From positions 1 to 64,000 of the forward strand of contig JACPFU010000008.1 in assembly GCA_016182785.1 (NCBI GenBank): a DNA stretch of 64,000 nt, in the 5' to 3' direction. Positions 40,513-50,231 of the stretch are shown one piece after another (the stretch's first letter is position 1; each line of letters begins with the position of its first letter). The stretch comes from Lysobacterales bacterium (GTDB lineage: Bacteria; Pseudomonadota; Gammaproteobacteria; Xanthomonadales; Ahniellaceae). The translations under genes and the position numbers were made by a program. The notes beneath the pieces are model-generated. The model was not told where the DNA came from. It worked only from the letters and a program-made list of their open reading frames with translations, and searched no databases.

Positions 40513-41916
40513 ATGAGCGAAGAAACCACGCCGGTGCCGGACCGTGTCCGCCGCCTGGTCCTGCCCCTCGGTCCAGCGCTCGGCCTGCTGCTGACGCTGT
40601 GGCTGCACAGCCGGGGCGAACCGCTGGCGCTCGCGGTCACCCTCGGCTGCCTGGCCTGGATCGCGCTGTGGTGGTTGTTCGAGCCGGTCCCGGCTGCGTT
40701 CACGGCGCTGATTCCGTTGAGCGTGTTGCCGATGGCCGGCGTGATCACGCCGAAGCAGGTCGCGGAAGCATTCGGCCACGAGTTGATCCTGCTGCTGATG
40801 GGCGGCTTCATGATGGCCGCGGCACTGGAGCGCAACCACGCGCACCGGCGCATGGCGCTCGGCATGGTGCGGCTGTTCGGCGGCCACAGCGGCCGCCACC
40901 TGCTGTGGGGTTTCGTGTTCGCGACCGGGCTGATCAGCATGTGGATCAGCAACACCGCAGCCACGCTGATGATGTTGCCGGTGGCGATGGCGGTGCTGCA
41001 GGACTATCGCGACGAACGCCTGAGAGTGCCGCTGGTGCTCGGCATCGCCTATGCCGCCAGCGTCGGCGGCTGGGGCACGCCGATCGGAACACCACCGAAC
41101 CTGGTGTTCGTGCAGGCCTACGAACAGGCCACCGGCAAGCACATGGGCTTCCTCGAATGGATGCGCTTCGGCGTGCCGATCGTGCTGCTGTTTCTGCCGC
41201 TGCTTGCGTTGTGGCTCGGTCGCCACCTGCGCGACGCGCCCGCGGCGACGGTGCCTGCGCTCGGACCCTGGCAGCCGGCAGAGCGGCGCGTGCTGCTGCT
41301 GTTCGCGCTGATCGTCGCCGCCTGGATCTTCCGCACCGAGCCGTTCGGCGGCTGGAGCGGCGGGCTCGGGCTGCCCGGCGCCAACGATGCCGGCGTTGCG
41401 CTGGCCGGCGTGCTGCTGATGGCGGTGGTACCGGATGGTCGCGGCAGCACGTTGCTCGATTGGCCGACCGCCGAGCGCGTGCCGTGGGCGGCGCTGATCC
41501 TGTTCGCCGGCGGCATCGCGCTCGCCACCGCGTTCCAGGCCAGCGGACTCGGCGAGCGCATCGCCGCCGCGCTTGCCGGGCTGCGCGATTGGCCGGTCTG
41601 GCTGCTGATCATCGGCGTCTGCCTGAGCGTGACCTTGCTCTCGGAGATCGCGAGCAATACCGCGACTGCGGTGCTGCTGATGCCGATCCTGGCCGCCACT
41701 GCGAGCGCCAGCGGCATCGATCCGGCGTTGCTGATGGTGCCCGCGGTGCTGGCCGCGAGCTGCGGCTTCATGCTGCCGGTCGCCACCGCGCCGAACCTGG
41801 TGGCCTATGGCACCGGCTTCGTGCCGCTGCGGCGGATGATGCGCGAGGGACTGGTGCTGGACCTGGTCGGCGTGGTCGTGCTGTCCGCCGTCTGCATCGT
41901 GCACTTCGCGCGCTGA
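40513..41916 (+). CDS. SLC13/DASS-family sodium-coupled anion transporter
   Basis: 467 residues from ATG 40513. About 11-12 helices with the two DASS signature repeats: WISNTAATLMMLPVAMA in the first half with GTPIGTPPN, and SEIASNTATAVLLMPI with LPVATAPNLVAYGTG in the second. The S-N-T motifs bind Na+ and carboxylate or phosphate. Substrates of relatives are succinate, citrate or sulfate; which one applies here cannot be told. It is divergent from the histidine kinase operon and ends 3 bases from the convergent cation antiporter. Confidence 0.92.
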   Translation: MSEETTPVPDRVRRLVLPLGPALGLLLTLWLHSRGEPLALAVTLGCLAWIALWWLFEPVPAAFTALIPLSVLPMAGVITPKQVAEAFGHELILLLMGGFMMAAALERNHAHRRMALGMVRLFGGHSGRHLLWGFVFATGLISMWISNTAATLMMLPVAMAVLQDYRDERLRVPLVLGIAYAASVGGWGTPIGTPPNLVFVQAYEQATGKHMGFLEWMRFGVPIVLLFLPLLALWLGRHLRDAPAATVPALGPWQPAERRVLLLFALIVAAWIFRTEPFGGWSGGLGLPGANDAGVALAGVLLMAVVPDGRGSTLLDWPTAERVPWAALILFAGGIALATAFQASGLGERIAAALAGLRDWPVWLLIIGVCLSVTLLSEIASNTATAVLLMPILAATASASGIDPALLMVPAVLAASCGFMLPVATAPNLVAYGTGFVPLRRMMREGLVLDLVGVVVLSAVCIVHFAR

Positions 41917-41919
41917 GGA

Positions 41920-42894
41920 TCAGAGCCGCGGCCAGAGCAGCCAGGCGATCCAGCCGCCGAAGGCCAGCACCAGCACCAGGCCCTGACGTCGCGAGACCAC
42001 GGTTTCGCCGCGCAGCATCGGATGGAAGGCGAGTGCGAACGCGAGCAGTGCCGGCAGTTCCAGCTTCAGCATCGACGCCGGCAGCGCGATCGGGCGCCAC
42101 AGCGCCAGCAGGCCGAACACCAGCAACAGGTTGACCAGGCTCGCCGACACTGCCGAACCGACCACGACGTTGCCGTGGCCGCGCGCCGCCGCGACCACCG
42201 CCGAGGCCAGCTCCGGCAACGCTGCGCCGATCGCGAGCAGGGTCAGCCCGATCCACACTTCGCTCATGCGGAAGTGCGCGGCGATCTCGACCGCGGCGCC
42301 GGCGCTGCGCCATGCGCCATAGCCAAGCAGCGCGATGCCGATGACGATGCGCAGCACGTTGCGCAGGCGGTCGCTCTGGGTGTTGGCGGCGTAGGCGAGT
42401 TCCTTGCGCACCGCCTCCGATTCGCGCGCCGCACCGCGCTGCACCAGCCAGCCGAAGGCGACCACGCCGAGCAGCAGCAGGCTGCCATCGACCGCACCGA
42501 TGGCGCCATCCATGCCCATCGCGATCAGGCCGAGCACGGCCAGCGCCAGCATCGCCAGCGCCACCTGGAGCAGGCGGAAGCCGGTCGCGAGCGGTTTCAC
42601 CAGCGCCGAGACGCCGATGATCAGGCCCAGGTTCGCGATGCCGCTGCCGACCACGGTACCGACCGCGAGCGCGTCGTGGCCGCGCAGGATGGCCGCGGCG
42701 GCGATCGCCAGCTCGGGCGTGGATGCCCCGACTGCGACCATTGCCAGTCCCGCCGCAAAACCGCCGACACCGCGCGCCTGCGCCAGGCCGGAGGCTCCCT
42801 TCACGAAGGAATCGGCGCCCAGTGCAACCAGCACCAGCCCGAGGACCAGGGAACCATACGCGTCGAGCATCATCGCCACCGCAATCATCGGCAA
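41920..42894 (-). CDS. CaCA-family cation/Ca2+ antiporter
   Basis: 324 residues, starting at 42894 or at the Met codons 7-8 residues later. Two alpha-repeats each of about five helices hold the family motifs: GLAMVAVGASTPELAIA with GSGIANLG, and LTLLAIGAALPELASAV with GSAVSASLVNLLLV, the acidic residues being the cation site. It matches YrbG/MaX-type Na+/Ca2+ exchangers and should move Ca2+ out of the cytoplasm in exchange for Na+ or H+. A loop with basic and acidic residues (about 153-170) separates the repeats. Confidence 0.92.
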   Translation of the reverse strand: MPMIAVAMMLDAYGSLVLGLVLVALGADSFVKGASGLAQARGVGGFAAGLAMVAVGASTPELAIAAAAILRGHDALAVGTVVGSGIANLGLIIGVSALVKPLATGFRLLQVALAMLALAVLGLIAMGMDGAIGAVDGSLLLLGVVAFGWLVQRGAARESEAVRKELAYAANTQSDRLRNVLRIVIGIALLGYGAWRSAGAAVEIAAHFRMSEVWIGLTLLAIGAALPELASAVVAAARGHGNVVVGSAVSASLVNLLLVFGLLALWRPIALPASMLKLELPALLAFALAFHPMLRGETVVSRRQGLVLVLAFGGWIAWLLWPRL

Positions 42895-42937
42895 GGCCGT
42901 TCAGCATAGCCGTCGCTCGCAGGGGCGGCAAAGAACA

Positions 42938-42961
42938 GCGGGGCCGGTTGCCCGGCCCCGC
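42938..42961 (-). terminator. GC-rich terminator hairpin after the beta-helix gene
   Basis: GCGGGGCCGG and CCGGCCCCGC form a perfect 10-base stem with loop TTGC, 27 bases beyond the stop at 42988. On the minus strand it is followed by TGTTCTTTG, a weak T tract. Confidence 0.65.
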
Positions 42962-42987
42962 GATTCACGTCCGTGTTGGCAGCCCGG

Positions 42988-44718
42988 TCAATCGAGCGTG
43001 CCGCCCATCGTCCAACCACGTGCCCAATCGGTCATCGCGCCGGAGAAGGCGCCCTTGAAGTTCGCCGTATCGAAGAAGCTGTCGCCGGGAACCGCAACCC
43101 CGCTGCCGAGCAGGATCGAGGAAGCGCCCGGGAAGCGTCCGCTCAAACCGAGCGCGGCGGCGGTGCCATCGCTGTTGCCGCTCTGGCCGCGATACCAGGC
43201 GCTGACCAGGAACGGGTCCGAGCCCGAGTCCTCGAAGTTCGCGGCGCAACCCAGCGCAGCGCCCGACATCGTCAGCACGCCGCTGGCCGCCGGTGTCCCT
43301 GCCGAACCGCTCGCTGCGAAGGTTGCGCTGTCGTTGAAGTTCAGGCACTCCTGGCCGAAACCGGTGGCGACCACGTTGTAGAAATTGCCGCCCGAACCGC
43401 GGCGAATGCGCACGCCCTCGTTGCCGGAGGCGACGCCGATCAGCGTCACGTTCGCGACCTTCGGCTGCGTGCGCGGCAGCAGGTCGAACGCGCCCGGCTT
43501 GTTGTCGGACTCGATGCCGTTGGAGTCGCCGGAAGCGGTGGCGGTCTGCTTGCAGTAGGCGTACTGGATCTTGCCGGTGTAGCCCTCGGCGAAGTCGAGG
43601 CAGTCGTCCTCGACCGCGGTGCCGATCACGTGCTTGAGGTTGACGGCGCCGCCGAACATCTCGAAGCCGTCGTCCTTGCCGGCATGAACCTGGACATGGT
43701 CGATCACCGTGCCGCGGCCAACCGCAAGCAGCGTCAGTGCGTTCAGCTCCTCGTTCTCGCGGATCACTTGGCCGGCATAGCGGATCTGCACGTAGCGCAG
43801 CGCACCCGAGGAGTCGTTGTCGTCGCTGCCGCCAAAGGTGATGTTGGAATCGGCCTCGAACGCACACGGCGTGGCGCCGGTGCAGCCGTTATTGACCGCG
43901 TTGCCGGCGAGCACCAGCCCCGCCCACGAACCCGGGGTGTCGGTCGGGCCGGTGAACACGATCGGTGCAGTCGCGGTGCCTTCGGCATAGAGCTTCGAGC
44001 CGGGCTGCACGACCAGGTAGTCGATGCCCTGGCCGATGCCCTGGATGCGCGTCCCCGGCTCGATCGTCAGCGTGCCCGGCTGCACATTGCGGCCACCGCC
44101 CACCGTGGTCTTGCCGTTGATGATGTAGGTGGCGTTGTTGCGCAGCTCAAGGTTGCCGCTGATGGTCTGCGGCAGGATGCAGGCGCGTGGCAGGTTCTGC
44201 AGCTGCGTGGTGCCGTTCGGGCAACCGGTGAACTCGGTCCGATACGCGCAGCTCGCCGGCGCGCCGGAGAAGCGCTCCAGGTCCATGTTGAAGTTCACCA
44301 GGCCGCTGCCGGCCGCGGCGCTGAAGTCGAGCTTGACGCGGTTGCAGCTCAGGAACTCGACGTCGAGCTTGCCGACCACGGCGCCGGTCGGAGTGGTGAA
44401 GGTGTTGCCGAAACTGCCGCCGCTGAACGCATAGACATCGACCGCGGACTTGCGGAACTCGCGGTCGCTGAACGCGGCATTGGCCAGCATCCAGTACGGA
44501 CGGCCCTGGGCATCGTAGGTGTAGAACGCCATGCCCATGATGCCGCCGGTCGCGCTGGTCTGGAACCAGTCGAAGTTCACGCCGCGGCCGGACTGCGCGG
44601 GGTTGTAGTAGGTGCCCTCGAACTGCTCGTCGACGACCAGCGCGGCGTGTACGGCCGAGCTGGCGAGGACCGAGGCGATGGCAAACGCGAGCGGTCGCGT
44701 GAACTGGGCAAGACGCAT
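42988..44718 (-). CDS. Exported right-handed beta-helix protein
   Basis: 576 residues from ATG 44718, with a signal peptide ending AVHAA. Residues about 27-185 form a module starting EQFEGTYYNPAQSGRGVNFD, a 'YNPxQSGxG' unit recurrent in secreted Lysobacterales proteins. From about 190 a parallel beta-helix follows: GNLELRNNATYIINGKTTVG, TLTIEPGTRIQ, GSWAGLVLAG, and later repeats with asparagine and glycine turns (DHVQVHAGKDDGFEMFGGAV). Such helices bind or cleave polysaccharide. No catalytic residues could be assigned. It lies 104 bases downstream of a TonB receptor of the type that often has a beta-helix partner, so it may be the surface protein of that uptake system. Confidence 0.8.
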   Translation of the reverse strand: MRLAQFTRPLAFAIASVLASSAVHAALVVDEQFEGTYYNPAQSGRGVNFDWFQTSATGGIMGMAFYTYDAQGRPYWMLANAAFSDREFRKSAVDVYAFSGGSFGNTFTTPTGAVVGKLDVEFLSCNRVKLDFSAAAGSGLVNFNMDLERFSGAPASCAYRTEFTGCPNGTTQLQNLPRACILPQTISGNLELRNNATYIINGKTTVGGGRNVQPGTLTIEPGTRIQGIGQGIDYLVVQPGSKLYAEGTATAPIVFTGPTDTPGSWAGLVLAGNAVNNGCTGATPCAFEADSNITFGGSDDNDSSGALRYVQIRYAGQVIRENEELNALTLLAVGRGTVIDHVQVHAGKDDGFEMFGGAVNLKHVIGTAVEDDCLDFAEGYTGKIQYAYCKQTATASGDSNGIESDNKPGAFDLLPRTQPKVANVTLIGVASGNEGVRIRRGSGGNFYNVVATGFGQECLNFNDSATFAASGSAGTPAASGVLTMSGAALGCAANFEDSGSDPFLVSAWYRGQSGNSDGTAAALGLSGRFPGASSILLGSGVAVPGDSFFDTANFKGAFSGAMTDWARGWTMGGTLD

Positions 44719-44822
44719 GGACAACTCTCCTGTGGATGACGGAGCGCCACCATAGGCAGCGCGCATGGCGCGGCCATTGCACGCAGACTGCAGCCGCATG
44801 ACACGCGCCGCTTCGCGCGCGA

Positions 44823-47426
44823 TCACGGTTGCGGGCGCCATTCGAGGGTGAGGCCGAGTTCGCGGCCGCGGCGGAACTCGCGGGTGATTGCGTCGCCCTG
44901 GGTGAACTCGACCTTCGGGTCGAGCAGGTTGCGCAGCCGCAGCTTGAGCGTCCACTCCGGGTCGAACTGCGTGCGCAGGGTGAAGTCGAGCGAGTGGAAA
45001 TCCTGCTCGCAAATGTCCGGCGCGCCGAACACGCCGACCTGCGCGATGCGCTTGCCGAACACGTTGTACAGCAGCGTCGCTTCGAGCGCGTTGTCCGGCT
45101 TGCGATAGCCAAGCTGCAGGTTGGCGACGTAGGGCGACTGCCCCTGCATCGGCCGCTGGTCGTTGGTCTGGATGGCATTGACGCCGCCGAGGTCGATTTC
45201 GGAGTCGATCCAGGCATAGTTCGCCGCGGTGTAGAAGTGGCTCCAGCGGTCGCCGAGGAATTCGAGGCCGCGCAACCAGTCGAGCTCGATGCCGCGGTTG
45301 TTGGCCGACGCGGCATTGGCCAGCGACAGCAGGCTGCCAGTGCCGGGCACCTGGATCTTCTCGATCGGGTCGTCGAAGCGCTTGAAGAACAGCGCCGCCG
45401 AGAACGATTCGCTGTACGAGAAGTAGTGCTCCCAGCGCAGGTCCAGGTGCTGGATGGCCGTGGGCTTCAGGTCCGGATTGCCGATCGTTTCCAGGTCCAG
45501 CAGCGGGTCGGTGTAGGGCGCCGGCGAAAGCTCGCGGAAGTCCGGGCGCGACAGCGTCTCGGCATAGGAAAGCCGCCACTGCGCGGCGTCCGAATACAGC
45601 CAGGTGAAGGCCGCGCTCGGCAACAGGTCGGAGGTCGAGATGCGCGACACCAGCGGTGCCGTCGTCGGCGCACCGAGCGCGAAGGTGCTGACTTCCTGGT
45701 CGTTGCCTTCGTGGCGCAGGCCGAGCGTGAAGCGGTATGCGCTGCGGAGGTTCAGGTCTGCGGCGAGGAACCACGCGTCGAGGTCCTGCGCGGCGTCGTA
45801 GTTGTCGGTGCCGCGGGTGATCTCGCGCAGCTCGAAGCCGGTGCTGCCGATCGTCTCCGGCGTGAACACCTGGTCCGGCGTGGTGCCGGCGATGACCACC
45901 GGGTCGTTGGCCAGCGGCCCGACCGCACCGAACTCGAAGCGGCGGATCTCGGACTCGCGCTCGCGCCGTGTCAGCGCGGCGCCCGCCGAGAGGTCCAGAT
46001 AGGTTTCGTCATTCAGCATCAGCGGCAGCTTGAACGCGAAGCCGAGGTCGCGACTGTCGTCGGCGAGGTCGCTGAACACCGTCGAATTGCTGTCCGAGCG
46101 GCGCGAGAACCGGAACTCGCCGCTGCCGTTGTCGCGGTCGTAGCGGTAGCTGCGCGTGTTCGGCGACTCGCGTGTGGCCTGGGCCAGCGTGTATTGCCAA
46201 TTCAGGCTCAGGTCGTGCGCCGCGGGAAAGCGATGCTCGCCGGCGAACTGCGCCGCCACCAGCTCGTTCTCGATCCACTCCAGCGAGTGGAAACGCGACA
46301 CATCGGCCGGGTCTTCGGTGTAGCCCTCGGCGATGCGCGCCTCGTCCGCGGTGGCACGCAGCAGCATCGCCGTCTGCTTGAGGCGATGGTTGTCGCCCAG
46401 GTCGGCGCCGAGCGACAGGAAGGCGGACAGCTCGACGTCCTCGCTGCTGCGCGCGACCTCCAGGCCGCTGGCCTGCACCAGCGAACCGTCGCCGAGCACC
46501 GCGTAGCTGTTGCGCTGCTCATCAACGTGGTCGCTGGTGTTGGCGTAGCGCACCGCCGCGAGCACGCCGATCGGCACTTCGCCAAGCGCGAAGCTGTTGC
46601 CGATCGCACCACCGACGCTGGCATTCGGCTTGAGGCTGCGGCTCTCGATGGCGTAGCCCTGCGCGGCGAGCGATTCGCCGAAGCCTTCCAGTTGGGTCGG
46701 GGTGAAGCCGCCCGGATTGGTCGGCGAAGCCGGACGCAGGATGGTGCCGTCGGCTATCGCGCTGGCGAGCGCGTCGGGCAACGCGCGTGCGCCATCGTCG
46801 AAGCCGGTCCAGTCGCGGTTGCCACCGGCGTAGCCGAGGCCATCGTCGGAACTGGCGTCGTCGTAACCGAGCCCGAGGCCGAGCTTCGCGACAAAGCCGG
46901 CGGGTACGCCGCGCGTGCGCAGCTGCACGGTGCCGCCACCGAACTCGCCCGGCAGCTCGGCGCTGTAGGACTTCTGGATGACCACGCCTTCGAGCAGCTC
47001 GGTCGGGAACAGGTCGAGCGGAATCACGCGCCGCGTCGGGTCCGGGCTCGGAATCTGCGCGCCGTTCAGCAGCACGCTCGAATAGCGGTCACCGAGACCG
47101 CGCACGAACACGTACTTGCCATCGACCACCGAGAGCCCGGTGACGCGCTTGAGCGTGCTCGCCGCGTCGGAATCGCCGGTGCGCGCAATCTGTTCGGCGC
47201 TGAGCATCTCGGTCACCGCCGCGGTGCTGCGGCGTTCATCGGTATAGAGTTCCTGGCCGCCTTCGTTGTAGATGCCCTCCACTTCGACACCGCTGAGCTC
47301 GGTGGCGCCTTCGTCGTCCACGGTTTCGGCACTGGCGTCCTGCGCACGCACGGGAGGCGCCAGCACGGAGGCGATCAGCAGGGGCAGCAGGGCGATGCGG
47401 GGTCGCCGCAGGGGATCGGTGTTCAT
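44823..47426 (-). CDS. TonB-dependent outer-membrane receptor
   Basis: 867 residues from ATG 47426, with a signal peptide ending PPVRAQ. The plug has AAVTEMLSAEQIARTGDSDA, RVTGLSVVDGKYVFVRGLGDRY, SSVLLNGAQIPSPDPTRR and SYSAELPGEFGGGTVQLRT, which defines a distinct receptor group common in Caulobacter and Lysobacterales. The barrel ends LEWRPQP rather than with a terminal Phe. It is encoded upstream of the beta-helix protein on the same strand. Substrate unknown; phosphate- or carbohydrate-linked nutrients are typical. Confidence 0.93.
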   Translation of the reverse strand: MNTDPLRRPRIALLPLLIASVLAPPVRAQDASAETVDDEGATELSGVEVEGIYNEGGQELYTDERRSTAAVTEMLSAEQIARTGDSDAASTLKRVTGLSVVDGKYVFVRGLGDRYSSVLLNGAQIPSPDPTRRVIPLDLFPTELLEGVVIQKSYSAELPGEFGGGTVQLRTRGVPAGFVAKLGLGLGYDDASSDDGLGYAGGNRDWTGFDDGARALPDALASAIADGTILRPASPTNPGGFTPTQLEGFGESLAAQGYAIESRSLKPNASVGGAIGNSFALGEVPIGVLAAVRYANTSDHVDEQRNSYAVLGDGSLVQASGLEVARSSEDVELSAFLSLGADLGDNHRLKQTAMLLRATADEARIAEGYTEDPADVSRFHSLEWIENELVAAQFAGEHRFPAAHDLSLNWQYTLAQATRESPNTRSYRYDRDNGSGEFRFSRRSDSNSTVFSDLADDSRDLGFAFKLPLMLNDETYLDLSAGAALTRRERESEIRRFEFGAVGPLANDPVVIAGTTPDQVFTPETIGSTGFELREITRGTDNYDAAQDLDAWFLAADLNLRSAYRFTLGLRHEGNDQEVSTFALGAPTTAPLVSRISTSDLLPSAAFTWLYSDAAQWRLSYAETLSRPDFRELSPAPYTDPLLDLETIGNPDLKPTAIQHLDLRWEHYFSYSESFSAALFFKRFDDPIEKIQVPGTGSLLSLANAASANNRGIELDWLRGLEFLGDRWSHFYTAANYAWIDSEIDLGGVNAIQTNDQRPMQGQSPYVANLQLGYRKPDNALEATLLYNVFGKRIAQVGVFGAPDICEQDFHSLDFTLRTQFDPEWTLKLRLRNLLDPKVEFTQGDAITREFRRGRELGLTLEWRPQP

Positions 47427-47841
47427 CGGAAGGTTCCACGCAAGGAGAGGGGTGCGCGCTCGCGGAGCGCATGGCGCGCAAACTAGGTCAGTGCGGTGAC
47501 CGACCGGTGACGCATTGGCTGCAGCGATGTTGCAGCGCGAGTTACCCACAGTTCGCCCGTGGCTGCGGCAGTTACCGGTCCAAGCTGACCGGAAATCTCG
47601 AAGACAGTCGCAACGCATTGATTTCGCGTGTCTGTCTGGTCAATTCCGGTTTGCGCTTGCGCACCCGGGCCGGAGCTGCTCCGGGTTGCACGACGCCATG
47701 CGCAGCCATCAACCCACAAAGTTATCCACAGGCGGAGCGCTGCCCTGAATCGCGCCCGCGGAGCGCCCGTTGCTGCGGCTGTCTGCGTTCCTGCGGCGCG
47801 ACTACACTACGCGGCCTTTTTCCCTGATTGCGGACCCCTGC
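47427..47841. other. Divergent control region of TonB receptor and argS, with two DnaA-box-like sites
   Basis: 415 bases with no gene. TTATCCACA at 47722-47730 is a perfect DnaA-box consensus and TTACCCACA at 47542-47550 differs by one base, both in the same orientation. An imperfect run GTGACCGACCGGTGACG lies at about 47491. There is no AT-rich unwinding region, no box cluster and no dnaA or dnaN nearby, so this is not an origin; a DnaA-responsive promoter remains possible. Confidence 0.4.
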
Positions 47842-49599
47842 GTGAAAGAGCTTCTGACCGACCTGCTGCGGGCCAGCGTGGACCAACTCCGTGCCGAAGG
47901 CCGCATCGTCCTCGACGTCGTGCCCGAGATCAGCTTCGAGCGCACCCGCGCCAAGGAGTTCGGCGATTTCGCGTGCAACCTCGCGATGCAGCTGGCCAAG
48001 CCGCTTTCGCGCAAGCCGCGCGAGATCGCGGAACTGCTGGTCGCGGCCTTGCCTGCACACCCGTCGCTGGCCCGGGTCGAGATCGCCGGTCCCGGGTTCC
48101 TGAACTTCTTCATCAGCAGCGCGACGCTGCAGCAGGTGGTCGCGCGCGTGCTCGACGACCAGCGCTACGGTTTCGCCGCCAAGCACTCGCGCGAATCGGT
48201 GCAGGTCGAGTTCGTCTCGGCCAATCCGAATGGGCCGCTGCATGTCGGGCACGGCCGCGGCGCGGCGTATGGCTCGACGCTTGCCAACCTGCTCGAAGCC
48301 GGCGGCTACAAAGTCAGTCGCGAGTACTACGTGAATGATGCCGGCCGGCAGATGGACATCCTCGCAATCTCGGTGTGGCTGCGCTACCTCGAGCTCGGCG
48401 GCGAGGCCATCCGCTTCCCGGACAACGGCTACAAGGGCGACTACGTGCGCGGCATCGCGCGCGACCTGCGCCTTGCCACCGGCAGCGAGCTGCATCACCC
48501 GATCGCAACCGTGTTCGCCGACATTCCCGCCGACGAGGGCCAGGGTGGCGACAAGGAAGCGCACGTCGACGCGCTGATCGTGCGTGCCCGCGCCCTGCTC
48601 GGCGACGCGAATTACCGGCGCCTGTTCGAGTCCGGCCTCAAGGCCTGCCTCGACGACATCAAGCAGGACCTGGGCGAGTTCCGCGTCAGCTACGACCAAT
48701 GGTTCTCGGAGCGCTCGCTGACCACCAGCGGCGCCGTGCAGCGCGCGATCGACGTGCTGACCGCGAAGGGCCACATGTACGAGAAGGACGGCGCGCTGTG
48801 GTTTCGCGCCACCACCTTCGGTGACGAGAAGGACCGCGTCGTGCGCCGCGACAACGGCGCGACCACCTACTTCGCCTCCGACATCGCCTATCTGCTGAAC
48901 AAGTTCGACCGTGGTTTCGACCGCGCGATCTACGTCTTCGGCGCCGACCACCACGGCTACGTCGCGCGGCTGAAGGCTGCGGCACAGGGCCTCGGTGTCG
49001 ATCCCGATCGACTGGAGATCAAGCTGGTGCAGTTCGCGATCCTGTTCGAGGGCGGCGAGAAGGTGCAGATGTCGACGCGCGCCGGCCAGTTCGTCACGCT
49101 GCGCGACCTGCGGCGCGAGGTCGGGGTCGATGCCGCGCGCTTCTTCTACGTCATGCGCAGCCACGACCAGCACCTCGACTTCGATCTTGATCTGGCGCGT
49201 TCGCAGTCGGTCGACAACCCGGTCTATTACCTGCAGTACACCCATGCGCGCATCTGCGGCCTGTTCCGCCAGGCGCTGGAGAAGTCGCTGCCGTATGACG
49301 AGGCGACGGCACGCGCGTCGCTCGAACAGCTCGGCGAGCCGCAGGCGATCGCGGTGCTGGAACAGCTCGACCGCTTCCCCGAAGACCTGCGCGGTGCGGT
49401 CGAGATCCGTTCACCGCACCTGGTCGTCGCTGCGTTGCGTGAACTTGCCGCGCGCTACAACGCGTTCTACAACGGCCACCATTTCCTCGTGGACGACGCC
49501 GCGCAGCGCTGCGCGCGTCTGGCGCTCGCCGCCGGCGTGCGCCGCGTGCTCGCGAACGGGCTCGGCATCCTCGGCGTGTCGGCACCGGAGACGATGTGA
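47842..49599 (+). CDS. argS: Arginyl-tRNA synthetase
   Basis: 585 residues from GTG 47842 (an earlier in-frame Met would add a poorly conserved extension). It charges tRNA-Arg. Features: N-terminal tRNA-binding domain, HIGH-type motif in NPNGPLHVGHGRG, catalytic YYVNDAGRQ, the KMSKS-equivalent GEKVQMSTRAG, and the C-terminal anticodon-binding domain ending with the helical LALAAGVRRVLANGLGILGV. Length and all regions are normal. The next gene starts at ATG overlapping its stop by one base. Confidence 0.98.
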   Translation: MKELLTDLLRASVDQLRAEGRIVLDVVPEISFERTRAKEFGDFACNLAMQLAKPLSRKPREIAELLVAALPAHPSLARVEIAGPGFLNFFISSATLQQVVARVLDDQRYGFAAKHSRESVQVEFVSANPNGPLHVGHGRGAAYGSTLANLLEAGGYKVSREYYVNDAGRQMDILAISVWLRYLELGGEAIRFPDNGYKGDYVRGIARDLRLATGSELHHPIATVFADIPADEGQGGDKEAHVDALIVRARALLGDANYRRLFESGLKACLDDIKQDLGEFRVSYDQWFSERSLTTSGAVQRAIDVLTAKGHMYEKDGALWFRATTFGDEKDRVVRRDNGATTYFASDIAYLLNKFDRGFDRAIYVFGADHHGYVARLKAAAQGLGVDPDRLEIKLVQFAILFEGGEKVQMSTRAGQFVTLRDLRREVGVDAARFFYVMRSHDQHLDFDLDLARSQSVDNPVYYLQYTHARICGLFRQALEKSLPYDEATARASLEQLGEPQAIAVLEQLDRFPEDLRGAVEIRSPHLVVAALRELAARYNAFYNGHHFLVDDAAQRCARLALAAGVRRVLANGLGILGVSAPETM

Positions 49600-50180
49600 T
49601 GGCCAGGCGCAGTTCGCAGGCAACCATGCGTGGCGGCAGTGCCGGAGCGCGCCAGATCCCGTGGTGGATCTGGTTCCTCGGCGGCCTGTTCTGCGGCCTC
49701 GGGTTGTCGGCATTGGTGCTGATGAAGCAATGGGCGCCGCAGCTGGCCGGGCGCGGCGACACCATCGCGCCACCGGCCGCGCCGGTAGCGGCACCGAGCA
49801 CGACCGAAGAACGGCCGAAGTACGATTTCTACAGCGTGTTGCCGGAGATGGAGGTCGTGGTCCCCGACGCCGAGGTGAAATCGGCCGCCAGTGCCGACAC
49901 CGCACCCACGCCGCCGGCGCCGCCAGCGACCGCGCAGCGCTACATGCTGCAGGCCGGCTCGTTCCGGACCACGGCTGATGCCGACGCACTCAAGGCCAAG
50001 CTGACCCTGATGGGCGTCGCCGCCCCGGTGTCGATCCAGGCGGTGAACATCAACGGCAACGAATACTTCCGCGTCCGCGTCGGCCCCTTCGCCGACCTGC
50101 GCGGCGTCGACGCCACCAAGCGCACGCTGGAAGCCAACGGCATCAGCGCGATTGCGCTGCGCGAGAGTGGCGGGCAATAG
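49599..50180 (+). CDS. FtsN-like SPOR-domain membrane protein
   Basis: 193 residues. A short cytoplasmic N-terminus (MARRSSQATMRGG), one helix (IPWWIWFLGGLFCGLGLSALVLM), a Pro/Ala-rich periplasmic linker (about 52-108) and a C-terminal SPOR domain (about 112-185: YMLQAGSFRTTADADALKAK, YFRVRVGPFADLRG). SPOR domains bind denuded peptidoglycan at the division septum, and FtsN activates septal synthesis. Translational coupling to argS is the usual Lysobacterales arrangement. The basic N-terminus and short linker distinguish it from E. coli FtsN. Confidence 0.88.
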   Translation: MARRSSQATMRGGSAGARQIPWWIWFLGGLFCGLGLSALVLMKQWAPQLAGRGDTIAPPAAPVAAPSTTEERPKYDFYSVLPEMEVVVPDAEVKSAASADTAPTPPAPPATAQRYMLQAGSFRTTADADALKAKLTLMGVAAPVSIQAVNINGNEYFRVRVGPFADLRGVDATKRTLEANGISAIALRESGGQ

Positions 50181-50200
50181 CCCGAAGCCGATTCCGGCGA

Positions 50201-50226
50201 TGCAGGAGCGACCCCGGTCGCGACCC
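50201..50226. repeat. REP-like element
   Basis: TGCAGGAGCGACCCCGGTCG followed by CGACCC matches the GTAGGAGCGACC-type REP widespread in Lysobacterales, with the internal inverted repeat CGACC...GGTCG. It lies just after the SPOR gene. Confidence 0.7.
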
Positions 50227-50231
50227 GCAAC

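Noticed and set aside
47427-47841. A replication origin
   Set aside because: Only two DnaA-box-like sites, no AT-rich segment, and no dnaA, dnaN, gidA or parAB nearby.
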